Of a DNA stretch of 64,000 bases, positions 9,537 through 19,732 are shown piece after piece. The position numbers were made by a program, and so were the translations under genes. The notes below the pieces were generated by a model. It saw only the letters and a list, made by a program, of their open reading frames with translations, was not told the origin of the DNA and ran no database searches. Numbering within the stretch: position 1 is the first letter of the stretch; each line of letters begins with the position of its first letter. Where the stretch lies: contig JANYGX010000029.1 in NCBI GenBank assembly GCA_025362295.1, positions 120,442 through 184,441 on the forward strand, given 5' to 3'. Origin of the DNA: Sphingomonadales bacterium. GTDB taxonomy: Bacteria; Pseudomonadota; Alphaproteobacteria; Sphingomonadales; Sphingomonadaceae.

Positions 9537-9815
9537 ATGATTAAGTCTCAGCTTGTAGAGAAATTAGCCAGTATGAACCCACATCTTTTGCAAAAAGATG
9601 TTGAGTTGCTTGTAGCCACTATTTTCGAACAAATCACCAAGGCGCTCGCATCTGGCCAGCGGGTCGAACTTCGTGGCTTTGGTGCTTTCTCAACAAAGTC
9701 TCGACGTGCCCGCACGGGCCGTAATCCGCGCACAGGTGAATCCGTTAGTGTCGATGCCAAACGCGTCCCGTATTTTAAGTGTGGCAAAGAGCTGCGCGAG
9801 CGCCTCAACGGTTAA
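9537..9815 (+). CDS. ihfB: Integration host factor beta subunit / HU-family DNA-binding protein
   Basis: A 92-aa DNA-bending protein of the HU/IHF fold. Visible are the helical N-terminus ([10 protein letters not shown]), the [13 protein letters not shown] strand and the DNA-intercalating arm RNPRTGE. Position after rpsA, and the sequence, indicate the IHF beta subunit rather than HU. IHF pairs with the alpha subunit (not in this window) and bends DNA at specific sites, including at sigma-54 promoters such as the one upstream of the flagellin gene here. AAGAGGGAT precedes the ATG. Confidence 0.93.
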   Translation: MIKSQLVEKLASMNPHLLQKDVELLVATIFEQITKALASGQRVELRGFGAFSTKSRRARTGRNPRTGESVSVDAKRVPYFKCGKELRERLNG

Positions 9816-9840
9816 AAAATGCCCAAGTTTTCGTCTGGGC
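9814..9840 (-). terminator. Minus-strand terminator between ihfB and the beta-helix gene
   Basis: GCCCA at 9821-9825 pairs with TGGGC at 9836-9840. On the minus strand the stem is followed by ATTTTTT, so it would end transcription of the gene at 9866-11374 immediately after its stop. On the plus strand no T-run follows. Confidence 0.65.
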
Positions 9841-9865
9841 GTTGAGTTGCGGGCTCAATACGCTT

Positions 9866-11374
9866 TCATTGTTCATAAGCGCCAATGTCAACGTTTCCAA
9901 CCACTCGCGGGTTGCCAACAAAATCCACATCGCCATTGATAGCGTTGCTTATGTATGTGCCTTTATCTTTAGCAGGGCTACTGGCCTGAGGGCTCAAATT
10001 AAGCGTTAACCGATTTATATATGTCGGGTCGCTTACCAGCGATCCCTGATCGCTGCCGCTTGCGGATTGGAAGCCAGCCAGTGTTGTGTATTGTTTGTTT
10101 TTCCACGACCATGACAAAGATTTGTTTGTTGGGTCATACAGATTGCTTTTAAACGTTACAGCCTGAAACGCCGAAGCATTACTGATAATAACACCGGCTT
10201 TAGTTGGCGAAACAATATTGTTTGCTACCAAATTGCTATTCAGGCTTGCAGTGCCTGGGAAAAATTGAAGTTGCAATTCGCCGCTTCCGGTATTGCGGGT
10301 GTCGTTGCCGAACAAAATATTACCGATCACAGAACAATTTTCAGTGCCACCGACACTGGTGGAATAGCCTCCAAGTGAAATGCCGGGGCCATAGTTTGAA
10401 TACACGATATTGTTTCGTGCAATCGATCCACTCGTCGTCAACCCGATGTGCTCACTCGCCATTTCAATGCCAATATTGGTGTGATGTATAGTGTTGCGCT
10501 CGATAACAATTTGTTTGCCACCATCAACATAGATGCCATCCGCGCCATTGCTGTTTGGCGGGTACGCAGGATTTTTATTGCTATCGATGTTATAAATTAA
10601 ATTGCTGGCAATAAGGCCGTTGCGTGCTTGATCATAAGCGGGATCAGGCGAGGTTTTTTCAAAGCCTATAGCGTCTATGCCAATGTTATCACTATTATAA
10701 ATTATATTATTCGTGGCTTTAAAGCCGTCAACGTTTCCATTGAACACCATTGATTCGCTCTGCCCAAGTTTCAGATCGTAGAGCGTATTACCATCAACGG
10801 TAATTGTATTGGCACTTGCAGGCGCGCGTGTTCCATAAACGGCAATGCCGTGCGCACCGGATTTGCCATTTGAACTGCCATAAATTTTGTGCACGATATT
10901 ATTTAGGATTTTAATATTTGTGCTTGCTCCGCCCACATAAATTCCTGCTGGAAATGTGCCTGCGCTGGCCGCTGCCTGACCGATATAGTTAGTGAATTCG
11001 AGGCCTTTTAATGTGATATAGCTTTTATCAACGATCTGAAAAAGCCCGACCGGAAAACCATCGGGTGAGGCGAATACCTGCCCCGGGCTTTGCACAATCA
11101 CCTTCTGATTTGCGTAATTCTGGAAAACAATAATCCCACCAGCTGCCGATCCCGAGACTTGTACCACAACTCGCTCATTATAAGTTCCGCCCAAGATGTT
11201 CACTGTACTACCAGGGGAGGCGCTCTGCGCAGCTTTTTGGATACTGCGCCAAGGGGCCACTAATGTGCCGACATTGGTATCTTTGCCGGTTGTAGAAACA
11301 AAATAATCGGCGGCATGAAGATTGCCACAGGCCGAAATTAATAAAAGCGGCATTATGCGCATAGTATTTATCAT
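9866..11374 (-). CDS. Secreted right-handed parallel beta-helix protein
   Basis: A 502-aa protein with a signal sequence (hydrophobic residues 7-20). The signal either ends at the lipobox-like LISAC or is cleaved after HAA before DYFVSTTGKD. The opening DYFVSTTGKDTNVGTLVAPW is typical of DUF1565/pectate-lyase-like beta-helix proteins. The body has many Asn-rich rungs (NNIVHKI, NTIHHTNIGIEM, RNNIVYSN). The C-terminus NVDIGAYEQ matches the choice-of-anchor Q ending. Relatives bind or cleave polysaccharides, but no catalytic residues can be assigned. It is a lone minus-strand gene inserted between ihfB and lapA, which usually sit closer together, so it may be an insertion. Confidence 0.8.
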   Translation of the reverse strand: MINTMRIMPLLLISACGNLHAADYFVSTTGKDTNVGTLVAPWRSIQKAAQSASPGSTVNILGGTYNERVVVQVSGSAAGGIIVFQNYANQKVIVQSPGQVFASPDGFPVGLFQIVDKSYITLKGLEFTNYIGQAAASAGTFPAGIYVGGASTNIKILNNIVHKIYGSSNGKSGAHGIAVYGTRAPASANTITVDGNTLYDLKLGQSESMVFNGNVDGFKATNNIIYNSDNIGIDAIGFEKTSPDPAYDQARNGLIASNLIYNIDSNKNPAYPPNSNGADGIYVDGGKQIVIERNTIHHTNIGIEMASEHIGLTTSGSIARNNIVYSNYGPGISLGGYSTSVGGTENCSVIGNILFGNDTRNTGSGELQLQFFPGTASLNSNLVANNIVSPTKAGVIISNASAFQAVTFKSNLYDPTNKSLSWSWKNKQYTTLAGFQSASGSDQGSLVSDPTYINRLTLNLSPQASSPAKDKGTYISNAINGDVDFVGNPRVVGNVDIGAYEQ

Positions 11375-11647
11375 TTTACATCCTTAAGTATGAATTATTC
11401 TGTATATAATAGTTCATTATATTTCATTTATCAATTAAAAATTCTACAATACATATCATTAGTGTAAAATGAATGAAATATACGAATAGGTATCAATTTC
11501 CAAGAATTATAATATTTTACCAGTGTTTTGATTCATGAGATTGAATAAATGCGTATGCCTAATCGTGACACCTTCAGGCTTTCCCAAAATTCAATCCTTA
11601 GCTATTATAAAATAATAAAAGCCGGAATATAAAGAAAGTTAGGTCAT

Positions 11648-12031
11648 ATGCGCGCCTTAAAACAAGTCATTACTGCCATCATCTTGTTTTTATTGATGTG
11701 GTTGGTGGTTCAAAATTGGACAAATGCTGATCTTGCAATCAAACCAGGTTTGGTTCTGACAGGTCCGCTTGGCTTATGGTTACTGTTGGCTTTTGCGGCG
11801 GGCATTGGCCCTTATATGTTGTGGCACAAGGCACATCGATGGATCTGGCAGCGCAAGTTAAATAAAGCGAATGCAAAAATTGATGGCAACCAACCGCCAA
11901 CTGACGTCAAACCCATTGACCCAGAGGCTGAATTACTCGCACGAGCGCGCGTTGCCGGTGGTTTTAGCACTTATGGCAATGATGTGCCAAGCCAGGCAAG
12001 GCCAACAGCTGTGCCGCCAGCCGGAGCCTAA
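11648..12031 (+). CDS. LapA (DUF1049) domain membrane protein
   Basis: A 127-aa protein with two N-terminal TM helices (about residues 5-24 and 38-58), then a basic amphipathic stretch (HKAHRWIWQRKLNK) and a flexible Pro/Ala-rich tail. This is the LapA arrangement; in E. coli LapA/LapB regulate LPS assembly. The position between ihfB and pyrF/trpF is the usual alphaproteobacterial context. The pyrF ATG follows 3 nt after its stop. Confidence 0.8.
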   Translation: MRALKQVITAIILFLLMWLVVQNWTNADLAIKPGLVLTGPLGLWLLLAFAAGIGPYMLWHKAHRWIWQRKLNKANAKIDGNQPPTDVKPIDPEAELLARARVAGGFSTYGNDVPSQARPTAVPPAGA

Positions 12032-12034
12032 AAG

Positions 12035-12718
12035 ATGCAAAATCCTGTCTATTGCGCTGTTGACACAGCCGATCTCGGGCATGCCTTAAAACTCTGTCGT
12101 GCTATCGCGCAATATGTGGGCGGTATAAAACTTGGTATGGAGTTCTTTTATGGCTGCGGCGCTGAAGGCTTTAGAGCAATATCGGGCGAAACCGGATTGC
12201 CCATATTTCTCGACCTCAAACTCCATGACATACCCAATACGGTCGCTCACGGCTTGAAAGCCTTGCTTCCACTTCAGCCGTCTATACTGAATGTACATTG
12301 TCAGGGTGGGCCCGCGATGTTGAAAGCAGCCGTTGATGCAGTTGCTGGTTCTTCAACGCAATTAGTTGGCGTCACTGCCTTGACCAGCCTTGATAGCGAA
12401 GACCTCAAAGCCATTGGTTCAGCACAACAGCCAGAAATGCTCGTTGCCACGTTGGCGGGCCTTGCACAAAATGCAGGGTTGTCTGGTATTGTTTGTTCAT
12501 CTCATGAACTTGGCACTGTACGCGCTCAGTGGCGAAATGCGCTGTGTGTGGTGCCTGGCATACGCTTGCACTCTGATGCGAAAGGCGATCAGAAACGTGT
12601 TATGACGCCAAAACAGGCCATGTCTGCCGGTGCCAGCATTCTGGTCATTGGTCGGCCCATAACAGCTGCAAACGATCCGGCAGCAGCGGCTGCCGCCATT
12701 GCTGAAAGTTTACTATGA
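12035..12718 (+). CDS. pyrF: Orotidine-5'-phosphate decarboxylase
   Basis: A 227-aa TIM-barrel enzyme making UMP from OMP. The catalytic DxKxxD tetrad is visible in FLDLKLHDIPNTV, along with the phosphate-binding VVPGIRL and VIGRPIT blocks. It is co-directional with lapA and trpF; its TGA overlaps the trpF ATG. Confidence 0.97.
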   Translation: MQNPVYCAVDTADLGHALKLCRAIAQYVGGIKLGMEFFYGCGAEGFRAISGETGLPIFLDLKLHDIPNTVAHGLKALLPLQPSILNVHCQGGPAMLKAAVDAVAGSSTQLVGVTALTSLDSEDLKAIGSAQQPEMLVATLAGLAQNAGLSGIVCSSHELGTVRAQWRNALCVVPGIRLHSDAKGDQKRVMTPKQAMSAGASILVIGRPITAANDPAAAAAAIAESLL

Positions 12719-13362
12719 CACGCAGAATGATCAAAATTTGCGGGCTTTCGACAACGGAGGCTGTGCGTGCTGCCATCAGCCACAATGCGACCCATCTTGG
12801 GTTTATTTTCTTCCCCAAAAGTCCGCGTCATGTCGCACTTGATACGCTTGAAACATTGGCGGCTAGTGTGCCGCCGACCACAAAAAAAGTTGGTGTGTTT
12901 GTTGATGCCGATGATGAATTTATTAGAGCCGCTGCTAGATTAGGCGGTCTTGATGTCGTGCAATTGCACGGCAATGAATCTTTAGCCAGACTGGCAGAGG
13001 TGAAGGCTGTATTTCAGCTTGAAACTTGGAAGGCTGTTGGTGTCAAAAGTGCGCAGGATGTAACACAGGCTTTAAGCTATCGCGTCGCAGCTGATCTTTT
13101 GCTCTTCGATGCCAAGCCCAATGTTGAAACAGCTGAAAGTCTGCCGGGTGGCAATGGTTTAAGATTTGACTGGCGGCTTTTGAGCGCAGAGGCAAGGTCA
13201 CGGCCATGGGGTTTGTCCGGTGGCCTTGATGCCGCAAGTGTGGGTGAGGCCATCAAACGACTTGATCCCCCACTGATAGATGTGTCATCCGGCGTCGAGG
13301 ATGGGCCAGGCAAAAAATCATTGGTCAAAATTGAAGCCTTTTTGAAAGCCGCACTCGTATGA
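12715..13362 (+). CDS. trpF: Phosphoribosylanthranilate isomerase
   Basis: A 215-aa TIM barrel catalysing the Amadori rearrangement in tryptophan synthesis. KICGLST carries the catalytic Cys near the N-terminus, followed by [20 protein letters not shown] and GLSGGLDA. The C-terminal [14 protein letters not shown] is a hallmark of TrpF. It overlaps pyrF and trpB by ATGA tetranucleotides, so it is translationally coupled in a trpFBA-accD-folC run. Confidence 0.97.
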   Translation: MTRRMIKICGLSTTEAVRAAISHNATHLGFIFFPKSPRHVALDTLETLAASVPPTTKKVGVFVDADDEFIRAAARLGGLDVVQLHGNESLARLAEVKAVFQLETWKAVGVKSAQDVTQALSYRVAADLLLFDAKPNVETAESLPGGNGLRFDWRLLSAEARSRPWGLSGGLDAASVGEAIKRLDPPLIDVSSGVEDGPGKKSLVKIEAFLKAALV

Positions 13363-14579
13363 ATATTGCAACTCAAGCTGAAAGTTTTCGTGAAGGGCCT
13401 GACGTGCGTGGCCACTTTGGCGCATTTGGCGGTCGCTATGTTGCCGAGACGCTGATGCCACTTATTCTCGATCTGGAAACGGCATATAGGGTTGCACAGG
13501 CTGATCCGGCTTTTGTTAGTGAACTGGATGACTTGCTCAAGCATTATGTCGGCAGGCCAAGCCCGCTTTATTATGCACCGCGCCTGACCAAGCATCTTGG
13601 AGGCGCAAAAATTTATCTGAAGCGCGATGAACTTAATCACACCGGCGCACATAAAATCAACAATTGCATTGGCCAGATTTTACTCGCTTTGCGCATGGGC
13701 AAAAAGCGCATCATTGCGGAAACCGGTGCCGGGCAGCATGGGGTTGCAACCGCGACAGTGGCGGCGCGGTTTGGCTTGCCATGTGTTATTTATATGGGCT
13801 CGCGCGACATTGAGCGACAAGCGCCGAATGTCTTTCGCATGAAGTTGCTGGGTGCCGAAGTGCGTGCTGTAGAGTCCGGATCAAAGACGCTCAAAGATGC
13901 CATGAATGAAGCACTGCGTGATTGGGTAACAAATGTTGATGAAACGTTTTATATTATTGGTACGGCGGCTGGTCCGCATCCGTACCCTGAAATGGTTAGA
14001 AATTTCCAATCTATCATCGGCCAAGAAGCGCGGGTACAGATGATGGACGCGGAAGGTCGCCTGCCCAATTCACTGGTGGCATGTATTGGTGGTGGTTCCA
14101 ACGCTATTGGTTTGTTTCATCCGTTTCTCGATGATATTAATGTAAAAATGTACGGTGTTGAAGCGGCTGGGCACGGGCTTAACAGTGGAGAGCACGCGGC
14201 CTCTCTGGCAGGAGGTGTGCCGGGTATTTTACATGGGAACAAAACTTATTTGCTGCAATCGGAAGACGGACAGATTACCGAAGCGCATTCTATTTCAGCA
14301 GGGCTGGATTACCCAGGCATTGGCCCGGAGCATGCCTGGCTGCACAGCATTGGTCGGGTGAATTATGTTTCTGCCACAGATGAGGAAGCGCTTGATGCTT
14401 TTCAGATGTGCGCAAAGCTGGAGGGTATTTTGCCCGCACTGGAACCAAGCCACGCACTGGCTTTTGTGAAAAAACTTGCTCCCACCTTGCCGGATGACCA
14501 TCTTATGATCGTTAATTTATGTGGTCGTGGTGATAAAGATATTTTTACCATTGGCGAGCGTCTTGGAGTCACTTTGTGA
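13359..14579 (+). CDS. trpB: Tryptophan synthase beta chain
   Basis: A 406-aa PLP enzyme joining indole and serine. The N-terminal [12 protein letters not shown], the PLP lysine in [11 protein letters not shown] (Lys99) and the phosphate loop GGGSNAIG are all present. Length is normal. It forms the alpha2-beta2 complex with the next gene product, and its last bases overlap the GTG start of trpA (GTGA). Confidence 0.98.
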   Translation: MNIATQAESFREGPDVRGHFGAFGGRYVAETLMPLILDLETAYRVAQADPAFVSELDDLLKHYVGRPSPLYYAPRLTKHLGGAKIYLKRDELNHTGAHKINNCIGQILLALRMGKKRIIAETGAGQHGVATATVAARFGLPCVIYMGSRDIERQAPNVFRMKLLGAEVRAVESGSKTLKDAMNEALRDWVTNVDETFYIIGTAAGPHPYPEMVRNFQSIIGQEARVQMMDAEGRLPNSLVACIGGGSNAIGLFHPFLDDINVKMYGVEAAGHGLNSGEHAASLAGGVPGILHGNKTYLLQSEDGQITEAHSISAGLDYPGIGPEHAWLHSIGRVNYVSATDEEALDAFQMCAKLEGILPALEPSHALAFVKKLAPTLPDDHLMIVNLCGRGDKDIFTIGERLGVTL

Positions 14580-15394
14580 CAGATAGACTAACCAGACGTT
14601 TTGCTGCTCTCAAAGCAGAAAATCGCGCAGCTCTTATCACATTTGTGACGGCGGGGGATCCCGATACTGAAACTGCGGCGGCCATTCTGGCTGGTTTGCC
14701 AGGTGCTGGTGCTGACATTATTGAAATTGGTGTGCCGTTCACTGATCCGATGGCAGATGGCCCCGCCATTCAGGAAGCAAACTTGCGTGCGCTTGCCCAT
14801 GGGCAGAGTTTGCGAAAAACACTTGCCATGGTTTCGACATTTCGCAGTGCAGACAACATAACACCGATCATTCTTATGGGCTATGCCAATCCCATTCTGG
14901 CATATGGTATTGATATATTCATGTCCGACGCGAAAGCGGCCGGTGTCGATGGTTTGATTGTGGTTGATTTGCCGCCCGAAGAAGATGCCGAGATCGGCGC
15001 ACCTGCAAGAGCCAAGGGTTTGCACTTTATTCGCATGGCGACGCCAACCACAGACGCAAAACGCTTGCCAACGGTGCTCGATCAAGCCAGTGGTTTTTTA
15101 TATTATGTGTCCATGACGGGTATAACAGGCACGCGAGATGTTGATATAACCTCTATTGCTAAAGCCGTGACCAATATAAAAGAGTACACAGAACTCCCCG
15201 TTGCTGTTGGCTTTGGTATTAAAACACCAGAACATGCTGCAAGTGTTGCAAGGGTGGCAGACGCTGTGGTCGTTGGCTCTGCTATTGTTTCCCTAGTTGG
15301 CATTGCGGCTGCAGAACGCGCAAACGACATACCAACGCGTGTTACAGCCTTTGTAAACACACTCTCGACAGCCATTAAAGGTGCAAGACTATGA
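14576..15394 (+). CDS. trpA: Tryptophan synthase alpha chain
   Basis: A 272-aa TIM barrel that releases indole from indole-3-glycerol phosphate. It carries the catalytic Glu in [19 protein letters not shown] and the catalytic Asp in VVDLPPEE. The start is GTG, overlapping the trpB stop. The stop overlaps the accD start as ATGA. Confidence 0.97.
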   Translation: MTDRLTRRFAALKAENRAALITFVTAGDPDTETAAAILAGLPGAGADIIEIGVPFTDPMADGPAIQEANLRALAHGQSLRKTLAMVSTFRSADNITPIILMGYANPILAYGIDIFMSDAKAAGVDGLIVVDLPPEEDAEIGAPARAKGLHFIRMATPTTDAKRLPTVLDQASGFLYYVSMTGITGTRDVDITSIAKAVTNIKEYTELPVAVGFGIKTPEHAASVARVADAVVVGSAIVSLVGIAAAERANDIPTRVTAFVNTLSTAIKGARL

Positions 15395-16254
15395 GCTGGC
15401 TCACAAAACTAAAAACCAAGGTTGGCAGCCTCGGTAAACGCGAAACCACACCGGATACCTTGTGGCATAAATGCCGGGGCTGTGGCACCATGCTTTTTCT
15501 AAAGGATTTTAACGCCAATCTGCATGTGTGCACGCACTGCGGATTTCATGAACGCATTGGACCGGCAGAACGCTTTGCACAGATTTTTGATGACGGCGTG
15601 CACGAGCGCATTGCCCTGCCAGCAACGCCAGATGATCCACTAAAATTCAAAGACAGTAAAAAATATGTCGATCGTTTGAAAGAGGCACGCGCCAGCACAG
15701 GGGAAACAGATGCGCTGGTTGTTGCCAGTGGGCGTATTGGCGGGGTTGAAACTATACTTGTTGTGCAAAATTTTGCGTTTATGGCAGGCTCCATGGGTGC
15801 GGCTGTTGGCGAGGGCTTTCTGAAAGCTTGTGCGATTGCCGTTGAACGGCACGCGCCATTGGTTGTGTTTACGGCGGCCGGTGGTGCGCGCATGCAGGAA
15901 GCTATATTGTCACTTATGCAAATGCCGCGCACAACATTGGGTGTGGCCGATCTTAAGGATGCTAACCTGCCTTATATTATAGTGCTAACAGACCCGACCA
16001 CTGGCGGCGTCACGGCCTCTTTTGCTATGCTGGGTGACATTCAGCTGGCTGAGCCTGGTGCGCTCATAGGGTTTGCCGGGCAGCGTGTGATTGAAAGTAC
16101 AATACGTGAAAAACTACCAGAAGGCTTTCAACGTGCTGAATATTTGTTCGAGCACGGCATGCTGGATCAGGTTGTGCATCGTGGTGACCTGCGCAAGCGA
16201 TTAATAACGATTATATCACTGCTCATGCGCCCGCAAAAATCTGCTGCAGCATAA
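15391..16254 (+). CDS. accD: Acetyl-CoA carboxylase carboxyltransferase beta subunit
   Basis: A 287-aa subunit that, with AccA, transfers carboxyl from biotin to acetyl-CoA for fatty-acid synthesis. The N-terminal zinc ribbon has Cys28, Cys31, Cys47 and Cys50. The crotonase-like core shows GARMQE and GFAGQRVIE. The accD-folC pairing after trpA is conserved in Proteobacteria. Confidence 0.97.
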   Translation: MSWLTKLKTKVGSLGKRETTPDTLWHKCRGCGTMLFLKDFNANLHVCTHCGFHERIGPAERFAQIFDDGVHERIALPATPDDPLKFKDSKKYVDRLKEARASTGETDALVVASGRIGGVETILVVQNFAFMAGSMGAAVGEGFLKACAIAVERHAPLVVFTAAGGARMQEAILSLMQMPRTTLGVADLKDANLPYIIVLTDPTTGGVTASFAMLGDIQLAEPGALIGFAGQRVIESTIREKLPEGFQRAEYLFEHGMLDQVVHRGDLRKRLITIISLLMRPQKSAAA

Positions 16255-16260
16255 AAATCT

Positions 16261-17550
16261 ATGAGTGTGGCGCTAAATAATGTGTTGACGGCGCTGGCGC
16301 AATTGCACCCACGTGAAATAGACTTGAGTTTGGGGCGTACCGTAGAACTGCTTTCCAAGCTAGGCAATCCACATCATCGATTGCCACCAGTATTTCATGT
16401 CGCAGGCACCAATGGCAAAGGGTCTACGGTTGCGTTTCTTCGAAGTTGTCTTGAAGCCGCTGGTAAACGTGTGCATGTTTATACTAGTCCACATCTGGTG
16501 CGCTTTAATGAGCGCATTCGCTTGAACGGCAAACTTATTGATGATGATATGCTGATCGAAGTGTTGCGCGATGTGCAGGCAGTGAATGGCGGTGCGCCAA
16601 TCACCTTGTTTGAAATTATAACAGTTGCAGCACTCTTGAGCTTTGCGAGAGTACCGGCTGACGCAGTGATACTTGAAGTCGGGTTGGGAGGCAGACTTGA
16701 TGCTACAAATGTGATTGTGCGGCCTACCAGCACAGGCATTGCACAGCTGGCTATGGACCATGAACAGTATCTTGGAGATACGTTACTGAAGATTGCCTCA
16801 GAAAAATCCGGCATAGCCAAACCAAATGTGCCGTTGGTGCATGGTCATTATTCAAAGCCAGTGATGCATAAAGTGGCAGAATGCGCTGCGGCAGCCGGTG
16901 CAAAACTCGTCGTGCGCGGCACGGATTGGGATGTTGCTGATTATCAAGGTGCACTCCACTACCGCGACAATGCAGGTAAAATTTCCACACTTCTGCCAAA
17001 GTTAAGTGGTGCCTTTCAAATCGAAAATGCTGGCCTTGCTATGGCTATGTTGCGTCATCAAAAAGAGGTTATTGTTCCTGAGGCAGCGTTGAAAGCCGGT
17101 CTTGGCTGGGCTGAATGGCCAGCGCGTATGCAGCATATTATTTATGGCCCGCTTGTCGAAAAATTACCCAAGGGTTCCGAACTCTGGCTGGATGGTGGTC
17201 ATAATCCAGCAGCTGGTAAAGTTTTGGCCGTGCACTTTGCTAATAAGAAAAATCTACCGCTTGTACTGATTATTGCCATGCTTTCGAATAAAGATTGTAG
17301 TGGTTTTCTCAAGGCTTTTATCGGCCTTGCGCCGCGCATAATTTCAGTGCCGCTGCCGGGTACAGAGCATATGGGCCACCCTTCTGAAGTTATAGTCGAA
17401 GCGGCGCGTGCTCATGGTTTGAACGCAGAAAGTGCATCATCAACAGAGGCAGCACTCAATATGATTGTATCACCCTCTACTATACTGATGTGCGGGTCGC
17501 TTTATTTTGCCGGATATATTTTAAAGGCAAGTGGTATAGTGCCTCAATAG
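16261..17550 (+). CDS. folC: Folylpolyglutamate synthase / dihydrofolate synthase
   Basis: A 429-aa Mur-ligase-family enzyme that adds glutamate to dihydropteroate and to folates. The P-loop is HVAGTNGKGSTVAF at about residues 46-59, YTSPHLVRFNERI follows, and LDGGHNPAAGK lies in the C-terminal domain. It is the last gene of the trp-accD run and faces the convergent hutC gene 52 nt away. That gap holds T-runs but no clear stem. Confidence 0.95.
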   Translation: MSVALNNVLTALAQLHPREIDLSLGRTVELLSKLGNPHHRLPPVFHVAGTNGKGSTVAFLRSCLEAAGKRVHVYTSPHLVRFNERIRLNGKLIDDDMLIEVLRDVQAVNGGAPITLFEIITVAALLSFARVPADAVILEVGLGGRLDATNVIVRPTSTGIAQLAMDHEQYLGDTLLKIASEKSGIAKPNVPLVHGHYSKPVMHKVAECAAAAGAKLVVRGTDWDVADYQGALHYRDNAGKISTLLPKLSGAFQIENAGLAMAMLRHQKEVIVPEAALKAGLGWAEWPARMQHIIYGPLVEKLPKGSELWLDGGHNPAAGKVLAVHFANKKNLPLVLIIAMLSNKDCSGFLKAFIGLAPRIISVPLPGTEHMGHPSEVIVEAARAHGLNAESASSTEAALNMIVSPSTILMCGSLYFAGYILKASGIVPQ

Positions 17551-17602
17551 TCGTGCGTAGAATTCAGCGCGCTATTAATTTTTTTATTTCTTTTTAGCTT
17601 TA

Positions 17603-18295
17603 TCAACTTTGCGGTGTGAACGTTGCCACCAAATCGTAACGCTCGCCTGGAAAAATTTGCCGTACAAAAGTGATTGGCACTCCAACGCGCCATGTCCAGC
17701 GTTCGATTTGCAGGCATGGTGTATGGCGTGGCACGCCAAGTTTGCGGGCGATTGCTGCATCAGCACCAACAGCGCTAATGCGGTGGCGCGCGTTGCTCCA
17801 CGGTATGTGCTGCAAAAGCCATGCGCCTGGAGCTTCCGGACCAAAATGATAATCACGTGCCAGCGGCACAGCGTCTGTATTAATCATGCGGCTTTCAAAT
17901 CCAAACGGCCCGTCCGCGCCAAAATGCGTGCCGATAATTCTGCGGAATGTGCAATCTTTGCCAAAACCGGTCGTTTCAATATTTTTATTGAAGGCTTTGC
18001 TCAGCTGCATTTCAAAATGATAAGATCCAGTTGATAAGGCAATTGCAGCGCCGATATCTGGAATATCAAGTATGGCAGATTGCACGTGTGGCATGGCAAC
18101 GAACGATCCTGCCTTGCGTCGTCGTTCAACCAAACCCATGCGCACAAGGGCTGCGAGTGCAGCGCCGACAGTGGCGCGCGCACAACCATATTCTGTCATC
18201 AACTCATGCTCAAAAGGAATGCGATACCCGGGTGGCCACTCACCAGCGGAAATGTGCATTTCGATATCGCGACGAATGCGATCTGAAAGTGTCAT
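17603..18295 (-). CDS. hutC: Histidine utilisation repressor, GntR/UTRA family
   Basis: A 230-aa regulator with an N-terminal GntR winged helix (LSDRIRRDIE..., HELMTEYGCARATVGAALAAL, about residues 1-72) and a C-terminal UTRA ligand domain (about 90-225). HutC proteins bind urocanate and release the hut operators. Its start overlaps the hutF stop as ATGA, so hutF-hutC form one minus-strand operon divergent from hutIHGU. It probably binds the palindrome at 19670-19691. Confidence 0.93.
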   Translation of the reverse strand: MTLSDRIRRDIEMHISAGEWPPGYRIPFEHELMTEYGCARATVGAALAALVRMGLVERRRKAGSFVAMPHVQSAILDIPDIGAAIALSTGSYHFEMQLSKAFNKNIETTGFGKDCTFRRIIGTHFGADGPFGFESRMINTDAVPLARDYHFGPEAPGAWLLQHIPWSNARHRISAVGADAAIARKLGVPRHTPCLQIERWTWRVGVPITFVRQIFPGERYDLVATFTPQS

Positions 18296-19644
18296 TCGGT
18301 TAATATTTTATCAAGCGTCGCAAAGTACCGCGCTTTTATGCATTCCGCATCTATGTGATGACCATTTGAAACCAGTTTGCGACCCTCACGCCAAACGCTA
18401 TTTATGCATGTGTTGCGAGCAGCAAACATCCACGAATCAAGAACAAAATCGCCTGTGCGGCCATAAAGTGCAGGATGTTGAGCGTTTAGTGTGACAATAT
18501 CAGCAGGCGCACCAACAGCCAGTCCGTGCTTCACACCAAGCGCCTGGGCACCGCCAACAAGGCTTGCATCAAACAATCGACCAGCGACTGAAGGATGCTC
18601 TGTTTTGGCCAGAACTGAACGGGCGCGGTTCATTAAACGCTGACTGTATTCAAGCGCACGCAGCTCTTGTGCAGGATCAATTAAAACATTCGAATCTGTG
18701 CCAGTGCCAATGCAGCCGCCTGCAAGTAAAAAACGCGCGGCTGGGAATATTCCATCGCCAAGGTTGGCTTCCGTGACAGGGCAAAGGCCTGCAACCGCGC
18801 CACTTGTCGCCAACCGATCTGTTTCGCTATCAGTCAGATGCGTTGCATGAACTAGACACCAGCGATTGTTAATGTTGGCATGGTTCAGCAGCCATTCCAC
18901 CGGTCGCTCGCCGCTAAACGCTATAGACGCCTCAACCTCTTTCACCTGTTCCGCCGCATGAATGTGAACAGGCCCACTGGGGTGCAACTGAATAAGCGCG
19001 TTCAGCTCATCAGCGGTTACAGCGCGCAAGCTATGTGGTGCAATACCAAGCACAGCAGTTGCGGGTATAATTTTAGCACAGGCCTCCAGCAAAGTTGCAA
19101 AGCTATCAAGGCTGTTGATGAAACGACGCTGCCCGGCCTTGGGAGGAAGGCCACCAAAATCCGCATGCGCATAGAAAACAGGTAGCAGCGTTAGGCCTAT
19201 GCCCGTCGCCTCAGCCGCAGCAACAACGCGGCCTGCTGTTTCAGCAACATTCGCATAAAATGCACCCTTCGGGTCGTTATGCAGGTAATGAAACTCCCCC
19301 ACCCGCGTGTAACCGCTCTCAAGCATTTCCGTGTATGCCATGGCAGTAATGGCTTCGATATCATCAGGGTCAAGCCGGTCAAGAAAACGGTACATAACCT
19401 CGCGCCAACTCCAGAAATCATCGGCATTAGGCCCGCGATATTCGGCTAAGCCTGCCATGCCACGCTGAAATCCATGACTGTGAACATTGCATAATCCAGG
19501 GATGGCAATGCTGTGGCGCTCATCCGTGGGCTGCACCGGCACATGTGTTTCAACAGCGCTAATAAGACCAGCAGTAACGCGCACGCGTACAGCATCACAC
19601 CAGCCGGTCGGCAACAATGCGGCTTCAAACCACAGATCAACCAT
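18292..19644 (-). CDS. hutF: Formimidoylglutamate deiminase
   Basis: A 450-aa amidohydrolase that deaminates N-formimino-L-glutamate to N-formyl-L-glutamate, the first half of the five-step histidine route. The metal motif is in CNVHSHGFQRG; later metal ligands are in HIHAAEQ, LVHATHL and GTDSNVL. Several upstream in-frame ATGs exist (to 19704), but AAGGA lies 7 nt before the ATG at 19644, and this start gives the normal N-terminus LWFEAALLPTGW. Its presence with hutG shows the pathway releases formate and glutamate rather than formamide. Confidence 0.95.
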   Translation of the reverse strand: MVDLWFEAALLPTGWCDAVRVRVTAGLISAVETHVPVQPTDERHSIAIPGLCNVHSHGFQRGMAGLAEYRGPNADDFWSWREVMYRFLDRLDPDDIEAITAMAYTEMLESGYTRVGEFHYLHNDPKGAFYANVAETAGRVVAAAEATGIGLTLLPVFYAHADFGGLPPKAGQRRFINSLDSFATLLEACAKIIPATAVLGIAPHSLRAVTADELNALIQLHPSGPVHIHAAEQVKEVEASIAFSGERPVEWLLNHANINNRWCLVHATHLTDSETDRLATSGAVAGLCPVTEANLGDGIFPAARFLLAGGCIGTGTDSNVLIDPAQELRALEYSQRLMNRARSVLAKTEHPSVAGRLFDASLVGGAQALGVKHGLAVGAPADIVTLNAQHPALYGRTGDFVLDSWMFAARNTCINSVWREGRKLVSNGHHIDAECIKARYFATLDKILTE

Positions 19645-19669
19645 ATTGCGATCCTTATGCATAACGCAA

Positions 19670-19691
19670 ATATTATGACTAGACATAATAT
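19670..19691. promoter_or_regulatory. Probable HutC operator in the hutF-hutI divergent region
   Basis: ATATTATG and CATAATAT form an 8-bp perfect inverted repeat around ACTAGA, whose core CTAG is itself palindromic. It sits 26 nt upstream of the hutF ATG and about 42 nt upstream of the hutI ATG, the right place to control both operons. Binding by HutC is inferred from position. Confidence 0.6.
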
Positions 19692-19732
19692 ATTTTTTGT
19701 GCAAGATATTTTATATGGATTTAGTGCCCAAA

